Source: Xenorhabdus stockiae
GTDB lineage: Bacteria > Pseudomonadota > Gammaproteobacteria > Enterobacterales > Enterobacteriaceae
NCBI RefSeq assembly: GCF_002632825.1
Contig: NZ_NJAJ01000013.1
Coordinates: 60,775 to 124,774 of the forward strand
Length of the DNA: 64,000 nt
Reading direction: 5' to 3'
Numbering within the stretch: the stretch's first letter is position 1; each line of letters opens with the position of its first letter. This document shows positions 17,883 through 29,748 of the stretch, one piece after another. The notes under the pieces were generated by a model that made no database searches, was not told the DNA's origin, and saw only the letters and a list, made by a program, of their open reading frames with translations. Made by a program: the position numbers and the translations under genes.

Positions 17883-18824
17883 ATGAATATCATTTTTTTT
17901 AGTCCTGCGTCTGATGCCGATAAGTGGGTTCAAGGAATAACTGAACGTTTACCTGATGCTAAAGTGAGAAAGTGGGCTAAGGGTGATAACGCTCCCGCAG
18001 ACTATGCTCTCGTTTGGCATCCTCCCTATGAAATGTTGACTGAGCGCTCAGATCTTAAGGGAATATTTTCTCTGGGTGCAGGTGTTGATTCTATTCTCCA
18101 GAAAGAGTTGGAAAACCCCGGAGCTTTGCCAGCTAATGTCCCGTTAATCCGCCTCGAAGATACGGGGATGGGGTATCAGATGCAGGAGTATGCAGTGAGT
18201 GCGGTGTTACATTATTTCCGGCGAATGGACGAGTATAAACGTAATCAGGAGCAGCGCATTTGGCAGCCATTATCTCCTCACGATCGAAAAGAATTTGTTA
18301 TCGGTGTACTGGGTGCCGGGGTTTTAGGGCGCTGTGTGATTGAGAAATTAACAGAGTTTAATTTTACGGTACGGTGTTGGAGTCGGACTCCAAAACAACT
18401 TACCGGCGTTGAAAATTTTTATGGTGAAGAGCAATTTGGAGAGTTCCTTTCTGACTGTAAGGTATTAATTAACTTACTTCCCAGCACGTCTGAAACCCGT
18501 GGTGTGTTAAACTTTTCGGCATTTAGTCAATTAAAAGAAGGTTCATATATCATCAACATAGCGAGAGGTTCTCATCTTGTTGAACAGGATTTACTGACTG
18601 CCATTGATAAAGGATATGTTGCCGGCGCAACACTTGATGTCTTCGCTGAAGAGCCGCTGTCAAATATGCACCCATTTTGGACTCATCCCCGTATCACTAT
18701 TACGCCGCATATTGCTGCAAACACCATTCCGGAACAGGCTATGGATGCCATTTGTAATAATATTCGTCGGATGGAGCAGGGACAAACACCAACTGGCCTT
18801 GTGGATATATCGCTTGGCTATTAA
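17883..18824 (+). CDS. ghrA: Glyoxylate/hydroxypyruvate reductase A
   Basis: NADPH-dependent 2-hydroxyacid dehydrogenase that reduces glyoxylate to glycolate and hydroxypyruvate to glycerate. The 313 residues align along their length with E. coli GhrA: YALVWHPPYEML, LGAGVDSIL, RLEDTGMGYQMQEYAV, the nucleotide-binding GVLGAGVLGR (about 140-149) and the catalytic histidine region ITITPHIAANT. A Shine-Dalgarno AAAGGGATAAG precedes ATG. In E. coli ghrA is followed by ycdX and ycdY; here ycdY follows directly. Confidence 0.94.
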   Translation: MNIIFFSPASDADKWVQGITERLPDAKVRKWAKGDNAPADYALVWHPPYEMLTERSDLKGIFSLGAGVDSILQKELENPGALPANVPLIRLEDTGMGYQMQEYAVSAVLHYFRRMDEYKRNQEQRIWQPLSPHDRKEFVIGVLGAGVLGRCVIEKLTEFNFTVRCWSRTPKQLTGVENFYGEEQFGEFLSDCKVLINLLPSTSETRGVLNFSAFSQLKEGSYIINIARGSHLVEQDLLTAIDKGYVAGATLDVFAEEPLSNMHPFWTHPRITITPHIAANTIPEQAMDAICNNIRRMEQGQTPTGLVDISLGY

Positions 18825-18856
18825 TAAGCTGCTTTACAGCATGGCGGATGATTAGC

Positions 18857-18888
18857 AAAATAACGCCATTTGAATGAGTCGTTATTTT
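18857..18888. other. Inverted repeat between ghrA and ycdY
   Basis: Arms AAAATAACG (18857-18865) and CGTTATTTT (18880-18888) flank a 14-base loop, 25 bases before the ycdY start. It could act as a weak terminator for ghrA. Confidence 0.4.
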
Positions 18889-18912
18889 AAATTATTGGGA
18901 TTTAATGAAGTC

Positions 18913-19455
18913 ATGAATGAATTTTCGATTGTCTGCCGCATTTTAGGCACCCTATTTAACCGCGCACCGCAAGATCCTATGTTACAGCCTCTGATGAACA
19001 TGATTGCTGAAGGTAAATTAAAGCAGGCATGGCCTTTAGAACAGGATGAGTTATTGGTTCGCCTACAACAAAATAGCGATTTATCTCTAATAGAATCAGA
19101 CTATCAGGCGTTGTTTGTCGGGCAGTCGGCTAAAGTTGCCATTTGCCGCTCTGATTATACTGATGGAACAGAAAATGAAGTGCGTCAGTTCCTGAGCGAG
19201 CGGGGTATGCCATTATCTGATACAGCAGCCGATCAGTTTGGCTCTTTATTACTGGCTGCGTCATGGTTGGAAGATCAGGCGGCAGAAGATGAAGTTCAGG
19301 CTCAGATAACATTATTCGATGAATATTTATTGCCGTGGTGTGGGCAGTTCCTTGGAAAAGTTGAAGCTCATGCTGTCAGTGGTTTTTATCGGACTCTGGC
19401 TATGATTACCCGTGAAGCATTACAGGCACTACGTGAGGAGCTGGAAGCGGAGTGA
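18913..19455 (+). CDS. ycdY: YcdY, TorD-family redox-enzyme-maturation-like chaperone
   Basis: A 180-residue all-helical protein of the TorD/DmsD chaperone family. E. coli YcdY has been reported to stimulate the phosphatase YcdX. Start ATG 18913 aligns with the E. coli N-terminus (MNEFSIVCRILGTL); an ATG 13 codons upstream lacks homology. Family landmarks are PLEQDELLVRLQQ, SDYQALFVG, VRQFLSERGMPLSDTAAD and EYLLPWCGQFLGKVEAHA. Its usual partner ycdX is not between ghrA and this gene. Confidence 0.88.
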   Translation: MNEFSIVCRILGTLFNRAPQDPMLQPLMNMIAEGKLKQAWPLEQDELLVRLQQNSDLSLIESDYQALFVGQSAKVAICRSDYTDGTENEVRQFLSERGMPLSDTAADQFGSLLLAASWLEDQAAEDEVQAQITLFDEYLLPWCGQFLGKVEAHAVSGFYRTLAMITREALQALREELEAE

Positions 19456-19461
19456 CGTTGT

Positions 19462-19481
19462 CACTTAGCCGAGGCTAAGTG
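19462..19481. other. Perfect 9-bp hairpin after ycdY
   Basis: CACTTAGCC and GGCTAAGTG enclose two bases. There is no T-run after it, so it is more likely an RNA-stabilising or processing structure than a terminator. The real terminator is probably the next hairpin. Confidence 0.5.
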
Positions 19482-19497
19482 GATTGATTATCGATAA

Positions 19498-19535
19498 AAT
19501 AAGGGCAAATTATTTATGAATAATTTGCCCTTATT
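19498..19535. terminator. Bidirectional terminator between ycdY and yceB
   Basis: Arms AATAAGGGCAAATTA (19498-19512) and TAATTTGCCCTTATT (19521-19535) with an 8-base loop. The A/T-rich outer stem supplies T-rich 3' sides on both strands between convergent genes. Confidence 0.82.
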
Positions 19536-19554
19536 ATTTCAATGGCAATAAAAA

Positions 19555-20118
19555 TTATTTATCAGTTAAACCAATCACCAGTTTTCCCGGCTTAATTTCC
19601 AGTCCCTTAGCGAATTTTGCCGCTGCTGCTTCGGACTTGCTTTTTTCCGGATTAAGAACATAAACCGGATGAGTATCAAAAAACTCAGTTAACGAGGTAT
19701 TCAGATAAGGAATCAATGCCTTGATCGGTCCAGCTACTTTTTCTGGGGTAGTCTGATAATCGATAATTTCCAGCCCTTTGACAAAAATCGCCCCTTTCTC
19801 TGCATCAAATACAGGCTTGGCCCTGATAGCCAATGTCATATCTGCTTGTGTTGAACCAAATAATGTTGAAATTTCAACTTTTCCCTTGCTGGTCAGGATG
19901 ATTTTTTCCGGATCCTGACGGCCTATCTGACTACTTAAATTTCCCAGAGAAACATTGAAATTTGCTATGCCAGCAATCCCAATTTCTTTCTGATAATGCA
20001 CTTTTTTTAATAAATAATCATTGAGCAAGCCTTCACTGATGCTGAGATCTTTAAACTGACCGCAACCACTGAGTAAACCAATCAGTACTAACGCTGCCCC
20101 TAATAAAAACTTTTTCAT
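19555..20118 (-). CDS. yceB: YceB-like DUF1439 lipoprotein
   Basis: A 187-residue predicted lipoprotein: signal peptide MKKFLLGAALVLIGL and lipobox LSGC with Cys19. The body is a DUF1439 lipid-binding-like fold with the conserved LSSQIGRQDPEKIILTSKGK, PVFDAEKGAIFVKGLEI and C-terminal AKGLEIKPGKLVIGLTDK. It closely follows E. coli YceB. Serine at +2 is absent (residue 20 is glycine), which fits outer-membrane sorting. It sits leftward, downstream of mdtH. Confidence 0.9.
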   Translation of the reverse strand: MKKFLLGAALVLIGLLSGCGQFKDLSISEGLLNDYLLKKVHYQKEIGIAGIANFNVSLGNLSSQIGRQDPEKIILTSKGKVEISTLFGSTQADMTLAIRAKPVFDAEKGAIFVKGLEIIDYQTTPEKVAGPIKALIPYLNTSLTEFFDTHPVYVLNPEKSKSEAAAAKFAKGLEIKPGKLVIGLTDK

Positions 20119-20172
20119 GCCGGCTCCTATATTTATTTTTGCTGGGCAGATTCTACACCATTATTCATATTG

Positions 20173-21378
20173 TTAATGTCTACTAATGGTTACTGGTTCG
20201 ATTTTTTTCTGATTAAATTGGCGATGAAGAGCATAAATGGTGAATAAGCCGATCAATCCTAATAAAACCCACGGCAATTGAGGCATATTCAAAGCATGAC
20301 CGGTATCGTAAAGCCAGCCGCCACCGGTATAGCCCAATACGCCACCTAGCGCCAGCCCTAATCGACTGAATCCCATATAACTGCCACGAGCTCTTGGGTC
20401 TGCCAGACCGGCGCTGAGGGTTTCCCGGGCAGGCTCTGCCGTAACAGTTCCCAAGTAAAACAGGGCAATAAGGGCAAAAAGCAGGTGCAATTGGTTAATC
20501 CAGCCGATAGGAAACATGCAAAGGCTCATTAAAAATAAGCCTATCATCAGGCGCTGTTCCATGCGGAAATGTTTTTCACTCCACCGGGCGATAGGGTAAA
20601 GCAATGTCAGGGAAATAACCGCTTCGATAGCATACATCCATTTTACAGCTGTGTGGCTGCCGGACATTTCATGGATAATAATCGGGAACATCAGCATCAC
20701 TTGTACTGATAAAATAAAATACCCTGTCAGGGTCAGTACATAATAAAAGAAGCGGCGATCTTTAATGACCCGCATCATACCTTCTTTGATGGGGGTGCGG
20801 ATTGTCGAGATACGATATGCAGGTAGTAACCAGGCATTTGCAATGGCTGCCAGAACAAAAATCCCGGCACCTATCCAGCACACCATATTGAAATTGTATT
20901 GTAATAACCAACTTCCTATCAGTGCACCAATTACAGCGCCTGCGCTGTCTTGCATTAATAATAGTGAATAGAAACGACCGCGTTCATGTGGACGGGTTAG
21001 TTTAATAACCAGCGCCGCTCGTGGTGGATCGAACAATGTTCCGCCCAAACCAGATAAAATACAGGAAAAGATTAATATCCACGGTTCAGAAGCTATTGCC
21101 ATCAAAGCGAAGCCTAATGCGCGCAGTAACATACCGCAGACAATCATCGGCTTGGCACCAAATTTATCAGCAATGGCACCACCAAAAATGCCCAGCCCTT
21201 GCTGAACAAACTGTCGAGTCCCCAGAGCGAGCCCGACAATGACGGCTGCCCAACCCATTTGCTCGACGAAACGGATCGAAATTAATGGAAAAACAACGAA
21301 AAATCCCAGAACAACCAATATGTTATCAAGTAATAAAAAATATTTACCTAAACTACGGGCCTGTGAAACCAATGACAT
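20173..21378 (-). CDS. mdtH: MFS multidrug transporter MdtH
   Basis: Inner-membrane drug-proton antiporter of the major facilitator superfamily; E. coli MdtH confers fluoroquinolone tolerance when overexpressed. The 401 residues and the N-terminus [27 protein letters not shown] are near-identical in style to E. coli. The loop 2-3 segment [15 protein letters not shown] and [15 protein letters not shown] are visible. It is divergent from rimJ, the same neighbour as in E. coli. Confidence 0.95.
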   Translation of the reverse strand: MSLVSQARSLGKYFLLLDNILVVLGFFVVFPLISIRFVEQMGWAAVIVGLALGTRQFVQQGLGIFGGAIADKFGAKPMIVCGMLLRALGFALMAIASEPWILIFSCILSGLGGTLFDPPRAALVIKLTRPHERGRFYSLLLMQDSAGAVIGALIGSWLLQYNFNMVCWIGAGIFVLAAIANAWLLPAYRISTIRTPIKEGMMRVIKDRRFFYYVLTLTGYFILSVQVMLMFPIIIHEMSGSHTAVKWMYAIEAVISLTLLYPIARWSEKHFRMEQRLMIGLFLMSLCMFPIGWINQLHLLFALIALFYLGTVTAEPARETLSAGLADPRARGSYMGFSRLGLALGGVLGYTGGGWLYDTGHALNMPQLPWVLLGLIGLFTIYALHRQFNQKKIEPVTISRH

Positions 21379-21553
21379 TTCGCACCATCAATATATGAGA
21401 AAATAAAAATGAAATTTCTATCATTTTGTACGCAATTCTATTTTTAAGATAGAGGATTTATATATGATATTTTTTTATCGTAAAACAATGATATTGGCTT
21501 TTATTAGCTATAAATTATTCAGAATCTTTTTAAAATAAATATCGGGAGAGGGC

Positions 21554-22126
21554 ATGTTTGGTTATCGGTCTACATCGCCTAAAGTTCGTTTTATTACGGA
21601 CAGGATGATCGTCCGTCTGGTATATGAGCGTGATGCTTATCGTTTGGCTGAATATTATTCAGAAAATAAAGATTTTCTTAAACCGTGGGAGCCGATAAGA
21701 GATCGGAGTTTTTACCAACCTTCTGGTTGGACGAATAAGCTAAGTTATGTTGCGGAATTACAACGGCAAAATGCGACATTTAATTTTGTGTTGTTGGATC
21801 CTAATGAGAACGAAATTTTAGGTGTGGCAAATTTTACCAATGTTGTACGTGGTGCATTTCACTCCTGTTATTTGGGTTATTCGCTGGCGGAAAAATTGCA
21901 AGGGCAGGGGCTTATGTATGAAGCATTGCAACCGGCTCTTCGTTATATGCAAAATCACCAGAAAATGCACCGGATCATGGCTAACTATATGCCGCATAAC
22001 CAACGAAGTGGAAATTTGCTTAAGAAACTGAATTTTGAGCAGGAAGGTTATGCAAAAAAATACTTAATGATAGATGGTGTCTGGCAGGATCATGTTCTGA
22101 CGGCATTGACCAACAATGATTGGTGA
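21554..22126 (+). CDS. rimJ: Ribosomal protein uS5 alanine N-acetyltransferase
   Basis: GNAT-family enzyme that acetylates the N-terminal alanine of ribosomal protein S5 with acetyl-CoA. The 190 residues begin [18 protein letters not shown]. The GNAT acetyl-CoA site is [19 protein letters not shown] (about 116-134), and the C-terminus [34 protein letters not shown] is typical. It has a Shine-Dalgarno GGGAGAGG. In E. coli yceH and mviM separate rimJ from murJ; here murJ is next. Confidence 0.95.
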   Translation: MFGYRSTSPKVRFITDRMIVRLVYERDAYRLAEYYSENKDFLKPWEPIRDRSFYQPSGWTNKLSYVAELQRQNATFNFVLLDPNENEILGVANFTNVVRGAFHSCYLGYSLAEKLQGQGLMYEALQPALRYMQNHQKMHRIMANYMPHNQRSGNLLKKLNFEQEGYAKKYLMIDGVWQDHVLTALTNNDW

Positions 22127-22321
22127 ACGGGAAAGAGCATACAGGGTTAAAAATAATTAATAAAAAGGAGATAGCCAATGTAGGTAGGGTTTTTGTCTGT
22201 TAAACTTTGCCTATCAGTGCTATCTCATCGGATCATATTCGGTTCCATTTTAAGCATATCTGATGACGTTGCTTTACGCTTTCACGCTCATTTCATAGAA
22301 ATATACTTATTAAACAATATC

Positions 22322-23860
22322 ATGAACTTACTAAAATCACTGGCAGCCGTCAGTTCAATGACGATGTTTTCCCGCGTTCTGGGTTTCATCCGTGATGCTA
22401 TTATTGCCCGTATATTTGGGGCCGGCGTAGCAACAGACGCCTTCTTTGTTGCGTTCAAGTTACCTAACCTATTACGTCGTATTTTTGCTGAGGGGGCTTT
22501 TTCACAGGCTTTTGTTCCCATTCTTGCCGAATATAAAAATCAGCAGGGGGATGAAGCAACACGAACTTTTATCGCTTATGTGTCCGGTATGCTGACATTA
22601 ATCTTAGCGATTGTTACCGTAATTGGGATAATTGCTGCGCCGTGGGTTATTTATGTAACCGCGCCGGGCTTTGTTGATACACCGGATAAGTTTACGTTGA
22701 CCCGTGATTTACTCAGAATCACATTCCCTTATATTTTCTTAATATCTTCGGCATCTTTGGCAGGGGCAATTCTGAATACATGGAACCGTTTTTCAGTACC
22801 TGCTTTTGCACCAACTTTGCTTAATGTCAGCATGATCTTCTTTGCGTTGTTCGTGGCACCTTACTGTAATCCTCCCGTGATGGCGCTAGGATGGGCTGTG
22901 GTTGCTGGTGGTATTTTGCAACTGGCTTACCAGCTCCCTCATCTGAAAAAAATAGGTATGTTAGTGCTGCCTCGGGTTTCTTTCCGTGATAGCGGTGTAT
23001 GGCGTGTTATTCGCCAGATGGGACCGGCTATTCTCGGAGTATCAGTCAGCCAGATTTCTTTGATTATCAATACGATTTTTGCTTCATTTCTGGTTTCCGG
23101 CTCTGTTTCATGGATGTATTACGCTGATCGATTAATGGAATTACCTTCTGGTGTCTTAGGGGTCGCATTGGGAACGATTTTATTGCCATCTCTGGCGAAA
23201 AGTTTTTCCAGTGGAAATCATGATGAATACCGGAAACTGATGGATTGGGGGCTACGCCTTTGCTTTTTGCTGGCATTGCCTTGTGCTGTGGCATTGGGGA
23301 TTTTGGCTGAACCATTAACAGTATCACTGTTTCAGTATGGTAATTTTTCTGCTTTTGATGCAGCCATGACACAACGGGCATTAATCGCCTATTGCTTTGG
23401 CTTAATGGGGTTGATCGTTGTTAAGGTTTTGGCTCCCGGTTTTTATTCCCGTCAGGATATTAAAACACCGGTCAAGATTGCGATTGCAACCTTGATTTTA
23501 ACTCAGCTAATGAACCTTGCTTTTATCGGGCCTCTGAAACATGCAGGATTAGCCCTTTCCATTGGTTTAGCCGCCTGTTTCAATGCAGTGATGCTGTACT
23601 GGCAATTGCGTAAGCGTGAGATATTTAAACCATTAGCAGGATGGGGAATATTCTTGCTTAAATTGCTGGTGGCAATTGTAGTTATGGTTGGCGTTCTGCT
23701 GGCGATGCTATGGCTCATGCCGAACTGGGAACAGGGCAATATGGCAATGCGTTTGTTGAGATTGATGGGCGTTGTGGTTGCCGGGGCAGGCAGCTATTTT
23801 GCCGCATTAGCTTTGTTGGGATTCCGGTTAAAGGATTTCGCACATCGGGGATTACAGTGA
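22322..23860 (+). CDS. murJ: Lipid II flippase MurJ
   Basis: MOP-superfamily membrane protein that flips the peptidoglycan precursor lipid II to the periplasmic face; essential in E. coli. The 512 residues start [20 protein letters not shown] and include [36 protein letters not shown] and [13 protein letters not shown], all MurJ landmarks with functionally important arginines. An upstream extension to 22193 is open for 43 codons but has no MurJ homology. The chosen ATG has only a weak Shine-Dalgarno sequence. Confidence 0.95.
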   Translation: MNLLKSLAAVSSMTMFSRVLGFIRDAIIARIFGAGVATDAFFVAFKLPNLLRRIFAEGAFSQAFVPILAEYKNQQGDEATRTFIAYVSGMLTLILAIVTVIGIIAAPWVIYVTAPGFVDTPDKFTLTRDLLRITFPYIFLISSASLAGAILNTWNRFSVPAFAPTLLNVSMIFFALFVAPYCNPPVMALGWAVVAGGILQLAYQLPHLKKIGMLVLPRVSFRDSGVWRVIRQMGPAILGVSVSQISLIINTIFASFLVSGSVSWMYYADRLMELPSGVLGVALGTILLPSLAKSFSSGNHDEYRKLMDWGLRLCFLLALPCAVALGILAEPLTVSLFQYGNFSAFDAAMTQRALIAYCFGLMGLIVVKVLAPGFYSRQDIKTPVKIAIATLILTQLMNLAFIGPLKHAGLALSIGLAACFNAVMLYWQLRKREIFKPLAGWGIFLLKLLVAIVVMVGVLLAMLWLMPNWEQGNMAMRLLRLMGVVVAGAGSYFAALALLGFRLKDFAHRGLQ

Positions 23861-23888
23861 TTATTTAATCTATTAGTGTGTTTAAATC

Positions 23889-23916
23889 CCCCGCCGCAAA
23901 CGGCGGGGTATTTTTA
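23889..23916 (+). terminator. Intrinsic terminator of murJ
   Basis: CCCCGCCG (23889-23896), loop CAAA, CGGCGGGG (23901-23908), then TATTTTTA. It sits 28 bases after the murJ stop and 9 bases before the convergent argS stop. Confidence 0.92.
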
Positions 23917-23924
23917 TAGTTCGA

Positions 23925-25655
23925 TTACATCCGTTCTACAGTCTGAATCCCCAGAGTATCCAGACCCTGCTTCAGGGTTTTTGCCGTCAGTAAAGCCAGT
24001 TTCAGTCGGCTCTGACGCAATTCTTCATTTTCTGCATTCAGGATTGGGCAGTGTTCATAGAAACCGGAGAACAGGCCAGCCAGATCATACAGATAAGCAC
24101 ACATCACATGTGGTGTCCCTTCACGAGCTACTGTTGTGATTGTTTCTTCGAATTGCAGAAGGCGGGTAGCCAGCGTTTGCTCGCGTTCTTCATTCAGTAC
24201 AACGGGTAGTGTCAGGCTGTTTTCATCGATTTCAGCGCGTTTGAAAATAGAGGAGACACGGGTATATGCATACTGCATATAAGGAGCAGTGTTGCCATCA
24301 AAAGCCAGCATATTATCCCAGTCAAATACATAGTCTGTTGTGCGGCTCTTGGAGAGATCAGCGTATTTTACTGCGCCAATACCAACTGCCTCGATAACTT
24401 TTTTAAGTTCATCTTCCGGCATATCCGGGTTTTTCTCGCGGATAAGTGCATCTGCACGTTCAATGGCTTCATCCAGCAGATCAGCTAATTTCACTGTACC
24501 GCCAGCGCGGGTTTTGAATGGTTTGCCATCTTTGCCCAGCATCATGCCGAACATGTGATGTTCCAGTGACATGGATTCAGGGATGTAGCCGGCTTTGCGT
24601 ACAATTGTCCAAGCCTGCATTAAATGTTGGTGTTGGCGTGAATCGATGTAGTAAAGCACACGGTCTGCATTCAGGATTTCATGGCGGTATTTGGCACAGG
24701 CGATATCTGTCGTTGTATAGAGGTAGCCACCATCTTTTTTCTGGATGATAACGCCCATCGGTTCACCTTCTTTATTTTTGAATTCATCAAGGTAAACCAC
24801 GGTTGCGCCATCACTTTCAACAGCAATACCACGTTGTTTCAGGTCAGCAACGACCCCCGGCAGCATATCGTTATAAAGGCTTTCGCCCATCACGTCTTTT
24901 TCTGTCAACGTGACATTCAGGCGGTCATAAGTTGCCTGATTCTGTGACATGGTTATTTCAACCAATTTACGCCACATATTGCGGCAATATTCATCACCAC
25001 CTTGTAGTTTTACAACATAGCCGCGGGCGCGAATGGCAAATTCTTCGTCTTCGTCATAATTTTTCTTGGCGGCGCGATAAAATTCTTCCAAATCTTCTAA
25101 TGCCATATCACTGGCATTTTCATTCTGTACTTTTTCCAGATAGGCGATCAGCATGCCGAACTGAGTACCCCAGTCGCCAAGGTGGTTAGCACGAATAACT
25201 TTATGGCCGAGGAATTCAAGGGTACGCGCTGCAGCATCACCGATGATGGTTGAGCGGATATGACCAATATGCATCTGTTTAGCGACATTAGGAGCAGAAT
25301 AATCGATAACGATAGTCTGTGGTTCTACAGGAGATACCCCCAGTTTTTCTGCTGTCAGCGCGTTTTCTACATTTGTGGCAACCCATGTTTTATCAAGGAA
25401 GATATTGATAAAACCCGGACCCGCGATTTCAACTTTGCTGGCAATTCCTTGCAGATCCAGCAAATTGACAACTTTTTCTGCCAGTTGTCGTGGTGGCATA
25501 CCAACTTTTTTCGCGGCCGCCATGACACCATTTGCTTGATAGTCACCAAATTGAGCTTTTGCAGATTGACGAACGTGAGCCTCACTATCGGCTGGAGCAC
25601 CAGCTGCAATCAGCGCACTACTGATTTTTTCTGAAAGAATAGCCTGTATATTCAC
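23925..25655 (-). CDS. argS: Arginyl-tRNA synthetase
   Basis: Class I aminoacyl-tRNA synthetase that charges tRNA(Arg) in the cytosol. The 576 residues contain the N-terminal tRNA-binding domain, the HIGH motif [14 protein letters not shown] (near 122-135), and the C-terminal anticodon-binding DALR domain ending [13 protein letters not shown] canonical KMSKS is lacking, which is normal for most ArgRS. The start is GTG (25653-25655), preceded on the minus strand by TAAGGT at suitable spacing. It converges with murJ. Confidence 0.97.
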   Translation of the reverse strand: MNIQAILSEKISSALIAAGAPADSEAHVRQSAKAQFGDYQANGVMAAAKKVGMPPRQLAEKVVNLLDLQGIASKVEIAGPGFINIFLDKTWVATNVENALTAEKLGVSPVEPQTIVIDYSAPNVAKQMHIGHIRSTIIGDAAARTLEFLGHKVIRANHLGDWGTQFGMLIAYLEKVQNENASDMALEDLEEFYRAAKKNYDEDEEFAIRARGYVVKLQGGDEYCRNMWRKLVEITMSQNQATYDRLNVTLTEKDVMGESLYNDMLPGVVADLKQRGIAVESDGATVVYLDEFKNKEGEPMGVIIQKKDGGYLYTTTDIACAKYRHEILNADRVLYYIDSRQHQHLMQAWTIVRKAGYIPESMSLEHHMFGMMLGKDGKPFKTRAGGTVKLADLLDEAIERADALIREKNPDMPEDELKKVIEAVGIGAVKYADLSKSRTTDYVFDWDNMLAFDGNTAPYMQYAYTRVSSIFKRAEIDENSLTLPVVLNEEREQTLATRLLQFEETITTVAREGTPHVMCAYLYDLAGLFSGFYEHCPILNAENEELRQSRLKLALLTAKTLKQGLDTLGIQTVERM

Positions 25656-26620
25656 AGTGTTACCTTAAATTACGTGCCAAAACCCATACATTTTTATAAT
25701 GCAGCATTTTCTGGCATGCGGGTTATGAGAAAATAACGGGGTTTATACCATATTCAATACCCTGCATGCTACTATCAGCCCAGTTGGCAGGGGGACTTTT
25801 TGTTTTTGCTTCTTCTTTTGGTGGATTCTTCGTCGAGGGAAGATATCTGATAGCATCATTAATCTCTGATACGAAGAAAAGCTGGTTATTACGATGACTT
25901 TCCACAAACAAAATCACGCAAACTAGTACTGATATGGGGGCACTTCGTAATATCCCTTAAAATAGCGATTTTTACCCGATAATTAACGAATGCTTGCAGT
26001 ATTTCGCCAGCAATTTCCGTTTTTAATATGAAGCCAGCAATATTTCTGCATTCATGACTAAGGATAATATTAATGGCATCCTGCCGTTAGCGGAAAGGCT
26101 ATGGGGTATCTGTAATATGGATAAATAATGTGTTTGTTATTACGCCAAAATAATAGAAATATTAATAATTATTATCCAATACAAAGAATTAATGAGTAAT
26201 TATCATAATATACTCGCTTAAATTAAGAATTAGTGATTGAACAAAATATGAGCCTCTATGCAGGCAATCATCGCGCTGATAAAGAGTCATATAAATGTGA
26301 TTAATACTCTGATATTTAGAAAGTATTTAGCTAATTGATTTGTTTTGATGGATGTTCAGGTTGTTATAATTGTGCAGCTAATAGCTGATAATGCCACTGT
26401 GATCAAGCATTATTCTTTTTCTATCTATTAATCTTGATAAAAATGCGGACATATCAGCAAAATTGACTTTTTCATAACGATTTATCAGCAAAAAATTCTG
26501 TTCTTGTGATTTGCAATATGTCATTTTGAAAAATAGTTGTCATAGTTAATAAGTTCGCTAATGGAATATTTCGAATCTATTTATGACGCATTGACAGATT
26601 TGAATTCAGAGGAGGGGTTA
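25656..26620. other. Long AT-rich intergenic region between argS and cutC
   Basis: This 965-bp gap between divergent genes shows no gene I can identify. Near 25720-25920 both strands stay open for 40-65 codons. The plus-strand reading (LLSAQLAGGLFVFASSFGGFF...) is hydrophobic, but I recognise no family; it may be a relic of a lost membrane-protein gene. From 26000 to 26560 the sequence is AT-rich with frequent stops. E. coli has yecM between argS and cutC; no yecM-like sequence is visible. Confidence 0.45.
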
Positions 26621-27367
26621 ATGCTAAAACTGGAAATTTGTTGTTATAGCGTAAATTGTGCACTTATTGCACAAGAGGCAGGAGCTGATCGAATCGAATT
26701 GTGTGCAGGGCCATTGGAAGGGGGGCTGACCCCCAGTATGGGAATATTAAAACAAGCGTTGCAATGTTTATCTATTCCTGTACATCCGATTGTTCGGCCC
26801 AGAGGCGGAGATTTTTGCTACAGTAAATTCGATTTTGAAGCGATGAAAAATGATGTTTCCTTTATCCGCGATATGGGGTTTCCCGGTGTTTCTTTCGGTA
26901 TTTTGAACGAAGAAGGGAAAGTTGATATGTTGCGCATGAGGCAACTGATGTCTTTGGCTGGAGATATGGCTGTTACGTTCCATCGCGCTTTTGATATGTG
27001 TTGTGATCCGCTGTATACGCTGGAGCAGCTGACCGAACTGGGTGTAAAGCGGATATTAACTTCTGGTCAGCAAAGTAGTGCAGAGTTAGGCTTACATTTA
27101 TTAAAAGAATTGGCGCAGGCCAGTCGTGGCCCTAGTATTATGCCGGGAGCGGGTGTCCGGGCCAGTAATATTAGTAAGTTTTTAGAAATTGGCGTGAAGG
27201 AAGTGCACAGCTCAGCAGGGAAGATTGTATCTTCTAAAATGGTCTACCGTAAGGCTGGTGTAAGAATGAATTCCGAAGACCGTGAAATAGAGGAATACAC
27301 CAATTATAGTGTCGATCCTGAGTTAGTAGAATCCATGAAAGGAGTAATGATCCTGATTGATCATTAA
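26621..27367 (+). CDS. cutC: CutC family protein
   Basis: TIM-barrel protein once linked to copper homeostasis; its biochemical role in bacteria is unsettled. The 248 residues match E. coli CutC in length and pattern: [66 protein letters not shown] and [12 protein letters not shown] 26621 is preceded by GAGGAGG; an ATG 20 codons upstream has no homology. It converges with cmoB. Confidence 0.92.
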   Translation: MLKLEICCYSVNCALIAQEAGADRIELCAGPLEGGLTPSMGILKQALQCLSIPVHPIVRPRGGDFCYSKFDFEAMKNDVSFIRDMGFPGVSFGILNEEGKVDMLRMRQLMSLAGDMAVTFHRAFDMCCDPLYTLEQLTELGVKRILTSGQQSSAELGLHLLKELAQASRGPSIMPGAGVRASNISKFLEIGVKEVHSSAGKIVSSKMVYRKAGVRMNSEDREIEEYTNYSVDPELVESMKGVMILIDH

Positions 27368-27452
27368 ATCCCGGCTAAAATCACCTCTGAACATTGAAGG
27401 TGTGAACTGCCACAACGAGCAATTCACACATCAATATTTAAATTTGCAGGTT

Positions 27453-28423
27453 TTAAGGCTTGCGGGCAATAAGAACGGCGCGCAATGGTGCCGGATAGCC
27501 TTCAATTGTTTTGCGCTGATCTGACGGGTCAAGGAAATCAGCCAAAGATTCGGTTTTCATCCACTCTGTCTGACGTTGCTCATCTGTCGTTGTCACGGCC
27601 TGATCAACGATCCTGACATCGACAAAACCACATTTTTCCAGCCATGTTTTCAACATTTCAGCTGAAGGAATAAAGTAAACATTGCGCATTTGCGCGTAAC
27701 GTTCACCCGGGATTAGGCATTGATATTCATCTCCTTCAATGACTAAACTTTCCAGAATCAGCTCTCCGCCGGAGACTAACTGATTTTTCAACTGCCACAA
27801 ATGGTCAAGAGGTGAACGGCGATGGTAAAGTACTCCCATGGAGAAGACAGTATCAAACGCTTTTAATTCAGGTAACTGTTCAATACCCAGTGGGAGTAGG
27901 TGAGCACGTTGGTCATTACCCAAGAGTTTTCTGACGGCTTCAAACTGGCAAAGGAAAAGTTGAGTAGGATCGATACCGACAACTAACTCCGCACCTTCAC
28001 CCACCATACGCCACATGTGATAACCACTGCCACAACCGACATCAAGTATGGTTTTTCCTTCGAGAGGGGAAATATGTGGTAAAACACGATCCCATTTCCA
28101 ATCAGAGCGCCATTCAGTATCAATTTCAACACCGTATAACGAAAAAGGCCCTTTGCGCCAGGGCATCAGGATTTTCAGTATATTGCGGATACGTGCTTTT
28201 TCACCATCGGGTAATTCGGGAATGTGTGTGGCGATGACACCGTTCTTCAAATCAAGGTGAGAGGGTTGAATTTCAGGTAAGTTTTCCAGATTCTTTAACC
28301 ACGAACTGAATTGGCCGTGCAGTGAGGCTTTCTGCCAATGGTTTAATTGTGCCGGTAAACATTCCAACCAATGGCTCAGATGGTTTTTGGCAATTAATTG
28401 ATAAAAATTCCCGAAATCGATCA

Positions 28424-28424
<1 letters not shown>
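27453..28424 (-). CDS. cmoB: tRNA U34 carboxymethyltransferase
   Basis: Transfers a carboxymethyl group from carboxy-S-adenosylmethionine to 5-hydroxyuridine at position 34 of certain tRNAs, giving cmo5U. The 323 residues equal the E. coli enzyme in length. The methyltransferase motif is [26 protein letters not shown] (about 125-150), and [21 protein letters not shown] follows. Its start overlaps the cmoA stop by one base, and the two act in sequence. Confidence 0.96.
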
Positions 28425-29218
<794 letters not shown>

Positions 29219-29349
29219 CTAGCAGAATGCAGGAAAAGGCAGGAAGCGCTAATCTAACAGAACTGTTTTGAGCAGTAAGATCAGGTAGTAAAGATGCCAA
29301 TTGAAATGAATAATTGGCCTCTTTAATAATCAGTCAATCCGGGGGCTGG

Positions 29350-29748
29350 TTACGAATAAGGAGAAAATATTGGCTCCCAAGGCAAATAATATATGTTGGC
29401 AACAACCATTATGATCATTGACATAAAGGTCGCCCCCATACCCATTCGCCGCCATCGGAGTTCACGCTGCTTTAGGCCATAGAAATGCAATAACCTGCCA
29501 GCAAGTAGTAATATTCCGCAAATATGCAGCATCCAGACTGTTGCTCCATTCATTTCCATGACCAGTAACAGAAGTAAGGAAATAGGAATATATTCAACAG
29601 CATTACCATGAACGCGAATCGCTGTTTGTAATTCGTAAAAACCGCCATCACCATATGCAACCTGATACTGTGTTCTTAATTTAATCACATCAAGAGACAG
29701 TTTAATTAACAATAGTGCGCCCAATACAATATAAAGTGAGCTAACCAT
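29350..29748 (-). CDS. yecN: YecN, MAPEG-family inner-membrane protein
   Basis: A 132-residue, four-helix MAPEG-family protein (the fold of glutathione S-transferase/eicosanoid enzymes). The signature RVHGNAVEYIPISLLLL (about 45-61) and GRLLHFYGLKQRELRWRRMGM follow E. coli YecN closely. I start at MVSSLY (29746-29748), preceded by GGAG at 7-base spacing, rather than the ATG four codons upstream. It lies upstream of cmoA on the same strand, 170 bases away. The substrate is unknown. Confidence 0.88.
   Translation of the reverse strand: MVSSLYIVLGALLLIKLSLDVIKLRTQYQVAYGDGGFYELQTAIRVHGNAVEYIPISLLLLLVMEMNGATVWMLHICGILLLAGRLLHFYGLKQRELRWRRMGMGATFMSMIIMVVANIYYLPWEPIFSPYS

Noticed and set aside
23925..25655. 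Missing KMSKS motif in ArgRS as a defect
   Set aside because: Most bacterial arginyl-tRNA synthetases naturally lack a canonical KMSKS.
25723..25917. 64-codon minus-strand frame upstream of argS
   Set aside because: Lysine/proline-rich text with no family match; the opposite strand is equally open and hydrophobic, so neither can be called a gene.
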